NCBI GenBank assembly: GCA_015863195.1
Contig: JACBXO010000010.1
Location: 1 to 47,579 of the forward strand
Length of the DNA: 47,579 bases
Reading direction: 5' to 3'
Source: Aerococcaceae bacterium DSM 111022
Lineage (GTDB): Bacteria; Bacillota; Bacilli; Lactobacillales; Aerococcaceae
Shown here: one piece after another, positions 42,276-47,579 of the stretch
Layout of the letters: each line of letters begins with the position of its first letter
How positions within the stretch are numbered: the stretch's first letter is position 1
Notes under the pieces: model-generated
Told to the model about the DNA's origin: nothing
What the model saw: only the letters and a program-made list of their open reading frames with translations
Databases searched by the model: none
Translations under genes and position numbers: made by a program

Positions 42276-42359
42276 GGGAATAACTTTTGAAATTGGGATA
42301 GTTGTTACCCGTTCATGTTGGTTTTGAGTAATAACTTTTAAAAATGTGAAAGTTATTCC
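42276..42359. repeat. Two-unit hairpin repeat AATAACTTT/AAAGTTATT, 51-bp spacing
   Basis: GGGAATAACTTT..AGTTGTTACCC (42276-42310) and GTAATAACTTT..AAAGTTATTCC (42328-42359). The left arms are 51 bp apart, the same long-loop hairpin period as in the arrays at 25.6, 31.6, 33.2, 46.0 and 46.9 kb. Confidence 0.75.
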
Positions 42360-42385
42360 TCGATTAGAGAATGAGAATAAGCTAG

Positions 42386-42445
42386 TGCACCGCTTTGGTG
42401 CATGGCTACAAAAGTAACTGAGTTGATGCACCACTTCGATGCATC
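42386..42445. repeat. Two GATGCA/TGCACC-type palindromes, 41-bp spacing
   Basis: TGCACC..GGTGCA (42386-42402) and GATGCA..TGCATC (42425-42445), centres 41 bp apart. A short member of the 41-bp class standing next to a short member of the 51-bp class. Confidence 0.78.
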
Positions 42446-42490
42446 CAAACAAAACTCAAATCCCAATACAAAACAATGGAACAAGATGAA

Positions 42491-42625
42491 GTCAATTTCC
42501 CCAGAAATTGACCACCTCAACCAAAGGAAAGGAGTCGCACAGGCGACTCCTAACCCAACCCCAAAGACCCACCCAAAATCTCACAACCACTCACCAATCT
42601 CTCACCCACACAAACCCAACCCCGC
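42491..42625. repeat. Composite hairpin element C (gamma-alpha) with C-rich tail
   Basis: GTCAATTTC/GAAATTGAC (42491-42512) and GGAGTCGC/GCGACTCC (42531-42550), the beta module missing. A C-rich tract with very few G follows to 42625. Confidence 0.82.
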
Positions 42626-42698
42626 CAGCATTATATGACAAACCAAAATCTAGAATGTTATAATGTCAAAGCAAACAAGAATCTAGTCAACCAACTCA

Positions 42699-42921
42699 GC
42701 ATATCGAAGAGGCAAGGGCATTAATGCGCCATGAAATATGGGTTTCCTAGCGTATTAGGAGCTGTGCGCGCGAAGCAAGCTACAGATTCAATAGCTAGGA
42801 AAAGTCTGAAGCTCCTCCGAAGGAGAGCGAAAGGCGTCCCCATGGCAGCAATGAATGACCTTGCCTCGCAGATATGCGAACCCCCACGGAGAAAATAATG
42901 AGCTGTATGCAGCAAATTCCA
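42699..42921 (+). repeat. Hybrid element: family B copy B3 joined to a family A right end
   Basis: 42699-42877 is a complete family B palindrome: ends GCATATCGAAGAGG / CCTCGCAGATATGC, small hairpin CTCC-GAA-GGAG with a one-base bulge, then CCCCATGGCAGC. It is followed without gap by CCCACGGAGAAAATAATGAGCTGTAT..CAAATT, which is the right terminal arm of family A with no matching left arm nearby. It lies 30 bp before the rpsD promoter. Confidence 0.85.
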
Positions 42922-42950
42922 AACTAACAAAATAAATGACTTGCAATACC

Positions 42951-42979
42951 TTGCACTCTAATCTTTAACATGTTACAAT
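42951..42979 (+). promoter_or_regulatory. Promoter of rpsD
   Basis: -35 TTGCAC (42951-42956), 17-bp spacer, -10 TACAAT (42974-42979). The best promoter in the window. It leaves a leader of about 170 nt before rpsD. Confidence 0.8.
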
Positions 42980-42987
42980 ACTCCTTG

Positions 42988-43110
42988 TGTAAAATAATGC
43001 AGCATTAAAAAAGAAAGCGCGTCAACAGTCCGAGCCTTTTAGAGGTCTACGAGTAACAGCGGCTGCAACAAGCGAAAGTAGAAGTAAGACTGCACGCATT
43101 CGATTTTTAA
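42988..43110 (+). ncRNA. Candidate structured leader of rpsD
   Basis: About 120 nt of GC-richer, clearly non-coding sequence lie between the promoter and the rpsD binding site, with motifs such as GCGCGTCAACAGTCCGAGCC and GCGGCTGCAACAAGCGAAAG. In Bacillus, S4 represses its own mRNA through a structured leader. A similar role is likely here, but I could not derive a firm fold. Confidence 0.5.
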
Positions 43111-43154
43111 ACAAATTATTTTACTCCAAAAAAACATATTGGAGGAATTTTATA

Positions 43155-43760
43155 ATGGCAAGATATACAGGACCATCATGGAAAAAATCACGTCGTTTAG
43201 GTATTTCATTAACAGAAACAGGGAAAGAATTAGCACGCCGTCCATACGCACCAGGACAACACGGTAACCAACGCAAATCTTTAACTGAATACGGACAACA
43301 AATGCAAGAGAAACAAAAATTACGTTTCATGTATGGCATTAACGAACGCCAATTCCGTACTTTATTCGACAAAGCCGGAACAATGGAAGGTAAACACGGT
43401 GAAACGTTTATGGAGTTATTAGAAACTCGCTTAGACAACATCGTATACCGCCTAGGATTTGCTACAACACGCCGTCAAGCGCGCCAATTAGTAAACCACG
43501 GTCACGTAACAGTTGACGGAAAACGCGTTGACATCCCTTCATACTTAGTATCAGAAGGACAAGTAATCGGATTACGCGAACGCTCAGAAGGCCTAGATAT
43601 CATCAAAGAAAGCCTAGAAGCAACAGTAAGCCGCTTAGACTTCTTATCATACGACGAAAACAAAAAAGAAGGTACATTAACTCGCATGCCAAAACGTGAA
43701 GAGTTAAACGCAGAAATCGACGAAGCATTAGTCGTTGAATACTACAACAAATTAGGTTAA
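43155..43760 (+). CDS. rpsD: 30S ribosomal protein S4
   Basis: Primary 16S rRNA-binding protein that nucleates 30S assembly. It has 201 aa. It opens [19 protein letters not shown] with no Cys in the N-terminal region, so it is the zinc-free form. [23 protein letters not shown] and the S4 domain ([24 protein letters not shown]..) follow. The strong ATTGGAGGAA precedes ATG 43155. Monocistronic: its own promoter, leader and terminator. Confidence 0.97.
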   Translation: MARYTGPSWKKSRRLGISLTETGKELARRPYAPGQHGNQRKSLTEYGQQMQEKQKLRFMYGINERQFRTLFDKAGTMEGKHGETFMELLETRLDNIVYRLGFATTRRQARQLVNHGHVTVDGKRVDIPSYLVSEGQVIGLRERSEGLDIIKESLEATVSRLDFLSYDENKKEGTLTRMPKREELNAEIDEALVVEYYNKLG

Positions 43761-43775
43761 TCCTAACAAAATTCA

Positions 43776-43800
43776 AGCGTCCAACAGGGCGCTTTTTATT
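43776..43800 (+). terminator. Terminator of rpsD
   Basis: AGCGTCC/GGGCGCT with loop AACA, one G-T pair, followed by TTTTTATT. Confidence 0.88.
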
Positions 43801-43920
43801 TCGTTAATACCCACAAGAATTTTTTGAAAAGTATTCAACCTAACGATTAATGAAAATAACTCCGATTACTGAAAGAATTTCATGAAAACATGACTTTTTC
43901 TAGTAAAAGGATAGATTAAA

Positions 43921-43929
43921 TGCTATAAT
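43921..43929 (+). promoter_or_regulatory. Predicted extended -10 promoter of ezrA
   Basis: TGCTATAAT gives a perfect extended -10 (TATAAT at 43924-43929), 57 bp before the start codon. No convincing -35 box is present, as is common with extended -10 promoters. Confidence 0.6.
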
Positions 43930-43985
43930 TTATGATGATATTTAGTCTGCAAGTGGCTAACATTTGACAGAATAGGAGCGAGAAG

Positions 43986-45704
43986 ATGTCTTTTGTTGAT
44001 ATTTTATTCATCATTTTAATTATCGTCATTATCGTTGGTTTTTTCATCTACTACTTACGATCACGATATAAAAATGATATTGTTGAACTTGATAAACGAA
44101 AAGAAGAAATATTAAGAGTTAATGTCGCTGATCAATTGTACACGCTAAAAAACATGGAACTTTCAGGACAAACAAAACGTAAGTATGAAAGCTTAAATGC
44201 AACATGGCAAACAATTACAAATTTCAAACTAACTGAAATTGATTCAGCAATTGTCGGAGCCGAAACGCTTATTGACAACATGCGTATCCTCAATGTAAAA
44301 ACAACCATTGAAGATGCACAAGAATTAATGGATGAAACCCAAGCACAAGTCGAAGAATTAGATACTGAATTATCAATCTTACTACAAGTACCTGACGACA
44401 ACGCAGAACAAAACGAAGGCTTACTCGAACGTTACAACGAAGCACGTAAAAGTGTAATGAACCATAGTTTCGACTACGGACCAGCAATTGAAACGTTAGA
44501 GAAAAACATTCAATACTTAGAATTAAACTTTGCCCGCTACAACGAATTAACAGCAGACGGAGACCATCTTGAAGCTGAAGATATGTTAGGCACAATCGAG
44601 TCAGACTTATCGTCACTCGAATCAATTATCGAAAAAATCCCTGAAATGTACGATACAATCAAAAATGATTACGAAGACTCACTTGCAGACTTACGCTCAG
44701 GTTATGAAAAGATGATTGAAGAAAAGTATCAATTTGATTCACAAAATATTCCAGAACAAATTGATGAAATTCAAGAAAACTTAAATAACGCTAAAACTGA
44801 CATCAAAAATGCTGACTTAAAAGAAGCACAAACAAAGATGGACAAAGCAGACCGCGATATCAATTCACTATATGATTTCCTCGGTGCTGAAGTTGAAGCA
44901 AAACAATATGTATTGAACCACTTACGCCAACTAAGAACGAAGTTCGATGCGGTAACGGAGAATAACCACTACGCTACGATCGAAGTTGACCGTATTTCTC
45001 AAAACTACATCTTACACGAAGATCAACCAGAACAAATCAAAGATTACCAACAAGCGATCTCTGACCAATATAATAAAATGGTTGAATTCAATGATGAATT
45101 AGATAACAATCAAGTTGTCTTTACTCAATTAGCTAAGCAAATTGATAAAGTTGACCGTCGCATTACTGATATCGATGAAGAACAAACTGCGATTGTTAAA
45201 TCATTAAGTAATTTAAGTAAGGAAGAAAAAGACGCTAAGAGCAATCTAGATCTTTATGAATTAGATATGCGTAATATGAAACGCCGTCTTGAAAAATTAA
45301 ACTTACCTGGCTTATCTGAAATGTACTATGAATTATTCTACCGTGTAACTGACCAGATTGAGTACTTAGCTAGTCAGCTAAATCAAGTACGTGTCGACAT
45401 GCGTCAAGTTAAAAATTTAGAATTTAGTCTTGAAGAAGATATGAACCGTCTTGAAGAGATGACGGAAAGTATTGTAGACAATGCAATCTTAACGGAATAC
45501 ATGATTCAACATTCAAATCGTTTCCGTTATGATTATCCAGAAATGGACGATGCGATTGTTGAAGCGGAGTATATGTTCTATGAGCAATACCGCTACGACG
45601 AAGCTTTAAATATTATCGAGAAAGCATTGTACCGTGTGGACCAAGATGGGCCGACACAAGTACGCCGCATGTATCGCCAAGAAAAGCAAAATCGAATTTA
45701 TTAA
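43986..45704 (+). CDS. ezrA: Septation ring formation regulator EzrA
   Basis: A 572-aa protein anchored by one N-terminal membrane helix (about residues 4-26, DILFIILIIVIIVGFFIYYL), with a long cytoplasmic coiled-coil, spectrin-like body. EzrA binds FtsZ and the divisome and restrains Z-ring formation at wrong places. The conserved C-terminal region has NRFRYDYPEMDDAIVEAEYM and YRYDEALNIIEKALYRV. The binding site TAGGAG precedes ATG 43986. It is monocistronic, with its own promoter and terminator, and acts on the FtsZ encoded at 21.5 kb. Confidence 0.95.
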   Translation: MSFVDILFIILIIVIIVGFFIYYLRSRYKNDIVELDKRKEEILRVNVADQLYTLKNMELSGQTKRKYESLNATWQTITNFKLTEIDSAIVGAETLIDNMRILNVKTTIEDAQELMDETQAQVEELDTELSILLQVPDDNAEQNEGLLERYNEARKSVMNHSFDYGPAIETLEKNIQYLELNFARYNELTADGDHLEAEDMLGTIESDLSSLESIIEKIPEMYDTIKNDYEDSLADLRSGYEKMIEEKYQFDSQNIPEQIDEIQENLNNAKTDIKNADLKEAQTKMDKADRDINSLYDFLGAEVEAKQYVLNHLRQLRTKFDAVTENNHYATIEVDRISQNYILHEDQPEQIKDYQQAISDQYNKMVEFNDELDNNQVVFTQLAKQIDKVDRRITDIDEEQTAIVKSLSNLSKEEKDAKSNLDLYELDMRNMKRRLEKLNLPGLSEMYYELFYRVTDQIEYLASQLNQVRVDMRQVKNLEFSLEEDMNRLEEMTESIVDNAILTEYMIQHSNRFRYDYPEMDDAIVEAEYMFYEQYRYDEALNIIEKALYRVDQDGPTQVRRMYRQEKQNRIY

Positions 45705-45714
45705 TCATTCATTC

Positions 45715-45743
45715 AAAAGAGGCTCTATGCGAGCCTCTTTTTT
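45715..45743 (+). terminator. Terminator of ezrA
   Basis: Perfect 11-bp stem AAAAGAGGCTC/GAGCCTCTTTT with loop TATGC and a T-rich end. Confidence 0.92.
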
Positions 45744-45783
45744 GTTTGACATAAATTTATTCCGCGTATCTGCGAGTCAATAC

Positions 45784-45958
45784 GCATATTTATGAGACAA
45801 GGGCCATTCATCGATGCCATGGGAACGTCCTTTGATTTCTGCGAAATCTCCGGACTTGCCTAGCTATGAATCTGTAGCGCGCGTTGCTTGCACAGCTTCT
45901 ATACGCTAGTTCATCCAAAAGTCATGGCTCATTCATGGCCCTTGTCTCTTCAATATGC
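45784..45958 (-). repeat. Large branched palindrome, family B, copy B4 (inverted)
   Basis: Ends GCATATTTATGAGACAAGGGCC and GGCCCTTGTCTCTTCAATATGC pair. On the minus strand the arm is GAAGCTGT/ACAGATTC and the small hairpin GATTTC-GCA-GAAATC, where B2 and B3 have CTC(C)-GAA-(G)GAG. Then comes TTCCCATGGCATC. Inverted relative to B3, and the two enclose rpsD and ezrA. Confidence 0.85.
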
Positions 45959-46047
45959 TCGGTTTGCTGATGGAATTGTGAATGCATAAATAAAAGGGAG
46001 ACAGAGTTGTGATAATTGATAATTCTAATTTTGGAAGGCTTGAAAAT

Positions 46048-46185
46048 GGAAAGTTTCCAGAATATCTGAGAAACATTCTTCAAGTAGGGGTAAAGTAAGG
46101 AAAATTTGTCTTGAGATTAAAGAACATTCCACAGAATAGCAAAAAATGAGGAATGTTTCGGTCGGAATCTGAGAACTTTCTCCAT
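46048..46185. repeat. Degenerate array of GGAA(A/T)(G/A)TTT hairpins, 51-bp period
   Basis: Left arms begin at 46048, 46099 and 46150, exactly 51 bp apart. Right arms (AAACATTC, AACATTCC, AACTTTCTCC) lie about 25 nt later. Related to the GGAAAGTT array before ileS but more decayed. Confidence 0.7.
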
Positions 46186-46237
46186 TTCCTACCAACTTAG
46201 CTCAACAAACACCAACCCTTACCAAACTCTGGAGTAA

Positions 46238-46815
46238 GATGTAGGAGTCGCCCGGCGACTCCCTCTACAATTTGAATGTTGCTTTTAGCCGGCTGGCTAA
46301 AAGCTTCTTTAAGAGAAGGGCGTCAATTTCTGAGAAAATTGACCTCTGCTTTGTTCCATAGATAAGGGGCTAATAAGAATAGTTTGGATCGCGATTTAAA
46401 GACAATTTCTAGATTCTAACTAGTCGGCGTAACAATCACTAACTCACAGCAAACTCTGGAGAAAGGATGTAGGAGTCGCCCGGCGACTCCCTCTACAATT
46501 TGAATGTTGCTTTTAGCCGGCTGGCTAAAAGCTTCTTTAAGAGAAGGGCGTCAATTTCTGGGGAAATTGACCTCTGCTTTGTTCCATAGATAAGGGGCTA
46601 ATAAGAATAGTTTGGATCGCGATTTAAAGACAATTTCTAGATTCTAACTAGTTGGCGTAACAATCACTAACTCACAGCAAACTCTGGAAAAAGGATGTAG
46701 GAGTCGCCCGGCGACTCCCTCTACGTATTTGAATGTCGCTTTTAGCCAGCTAGCTAAAAGCTTCTTTAAGAGAAGGGCGTCAATTTCTGGGGAAATTGAC
46801 CTCTGCTTTGTTCCA
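46238..46815. repeat. Three tandem copies (228-bp period) of composite element C plus spacer
   Basis: The GATGTAGGAGTCGCCCGG head starts at 46238, 46466 and 46694. Each unit has alpha GGAGTCGC/GCGACTCC, beta GCTTTTAGCC/GGCTAAAAGC and gamma GTCAATTTC/GAAATTGAC. In the first two units about 120 bp of nearly identical spacer follows. The third unit has a changed beta centre (CAGCTAGCT) that stays paired. No gene is present. Confidence 0.92.
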
Positions 46816-46896
46816 TAGTTTGTGGTTGGTGATGGTGTGTTTGTAATTAAATAGTTAACTTTGCCTAGTTACTTTAATTTCATAGATTAATCGGAA

Positions 46897-47579
46897 TAAG
46901 TGTGAGTTGTTTATGTTTGAACTCACAAACAACTAACAGATACAGCAAAAGTGTGAATTGATTCTGTTTCAAATTCCAAACAACCAACAGATACGCCATA
47001 AGTGTTAGTAGTTTGCGTTCTAAAAACCAAACACCCAACAGATACGACAGAAGTGTGAGTTGTTTCTATTCCAAACAACCAACAGAAACGGCAGAAGTGT
47101 GAGTTGTTTCTGTTCCAAATTCCAAACAACCAACAGATACAACAGAAGTGTGAGTGGATCCTATTTCAAATTCCAAACAACCAACAGATACGCCATAAGT
47201 GTGAGTTGTTTCTGTTCCAAATCGCAAACAACTAACAGATACGCCATAAGTGTGAGTTGTTTGCGTTCCAAAACGCTAACAACCAACAGATACAACAGAA
47301 GTGTGAGTTGTTTATGTTTGAACTCGCAAACAACTAATAGAAACGGCATAAGTGTGAGTTGTTTATGTTCCAAATCGCAAACAACCAACAGATACAGCAA
47401 AAGTGTGAGTTGTTTCTGTTTTAAAACCCAAACAACCAACAGAAACGGCAGAAGTGTGAGTTGTTTCTTTTTCAACTCCCAAACAACCAACAGATACGCC
47501 ATAAGTGTGAGTTGTTTCTGTTCCAAACAACCAACAGAAACGGCATAAGTGTAGTTGTTTCTGTTCCAAATTCCAAATT
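46897..47579. repeat. Array of about 13 units of a GTTGTTT..AAACAAC hairpin, 51-bp period, running off the window
   Basis: The AACAG of each unit falls at 46935, 46986, 47037, 47081, 47132, 47183, 47234, 47285, 47336 (one mismatch), 47387, 47438, 47489 and 47533. All steps are 51 except two of 44 where 7 bases of the loop are missing. Each unit can fold GTTGTTT with AAACAAC. Long open frames on both strands come from the period being a multiple of three. The right end is cut by the window. Confidence 0.92.

Noticed and set aside
47060-47548. Long open frames on both strands encoding 17-residue repeat peptides
   Set aside because: The 51-bp period is a multiple of three, so any stop-free unit stays open for the whole array, on several frames of both strands at once. 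No ribosome binding site and no non-repeat sequence; treated as repeat DNA.

Overview
The window reads as the chromosome of a low-GC Gram-positive bacterium of the order Lactobacillales, most likely Aerococcaceae or a close relative. This is inferred from gene content: an MvaE/MvaS mevalonate pair with a stand-alone MvaE, EzrA, EpuA, a Nudix / small membrane protein / mtnN / coaBC order as in streptococci, an Ile T-box before ileS, and zinc-free ribosomal protein S4. No rRNA, tRNA, CRISPR array, prophage or recognisable transposase is visible.

Layout. 1-1.07 kb: repeat-rich intergenic DNA. 1.07-3.5 kb: mvaE-mvaS (isoprenoid precursors). 3.7-7.1 kb: DUF1146 gene, murA, an mreB/mbl gene, epuA and a probable DUF3397 gene (cell-wall precursor and shape block). 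7.3-8.2 kb: a NERD-domain gene on the minus strand broken by one in-frame stop. 8.8-24.9 kb: a nearly complete division and cell wall (dcw) cluster: mraZ, rsmH, ftsL, class-B PBP, murE, mraY, murD, murG, divIB, ftsA, ftsZ, yggT, ylmH, divIVA, with a three-repeat MraZ operator in front. 24.9-28.7 kb: an isoleucine T-box leader and ileS, separated by about 850 bp of repeats. 29.4-32.6 kb: three tandem aldo/keto reductase copies, the first broken by one stop codon. 33.8-36.1 kb (minus): telA and an xpaC-type gene. 36.3-39.3 kb: Nudix hydrolase, a candidate MacP, mtnN, coaBC. 40.9-42.2 kb: a short GC-rich aromatic-acid-exporter-like gene and alpha-acetolactate decarboxylase. 43.2-45.7 kb: rpsD and ezrA. 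45.7-47.6 kb: repeats only.

The striking part is the intergenic DNA. Almost every long gap holds one or more of: (i) arrays of short palindromes, a different palindrome at different loci, in two period classes of about 41 bp and about 51 bp; (ii) two families (called A and B here) of roughly 180-bp branched imperfect palindromes whose stems differ between copies by compensating changes; (iii) a composite of three small hairpins (called C here: alpha GGAGTCGC/GCGACTCC, beta CTTTTCG or CTTTTAG stems, gamma GTCAATTTC/GAAATTGAC); and (iv) C-rich, G-poor tracts next to arrays. These elements stay outside genes, sometimes bracket gene blocks as inverted pairs, and were duplicated together with the aldo/keto reductases. 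I do not recognise them as a described family. They are the best candidate for an undescribed system here, as structured RNAs, protein-binding cruciforms or non-autonomous mobile DNA.

All calls come from reading the sequence and from family knowledge. No database search or folding program was run.
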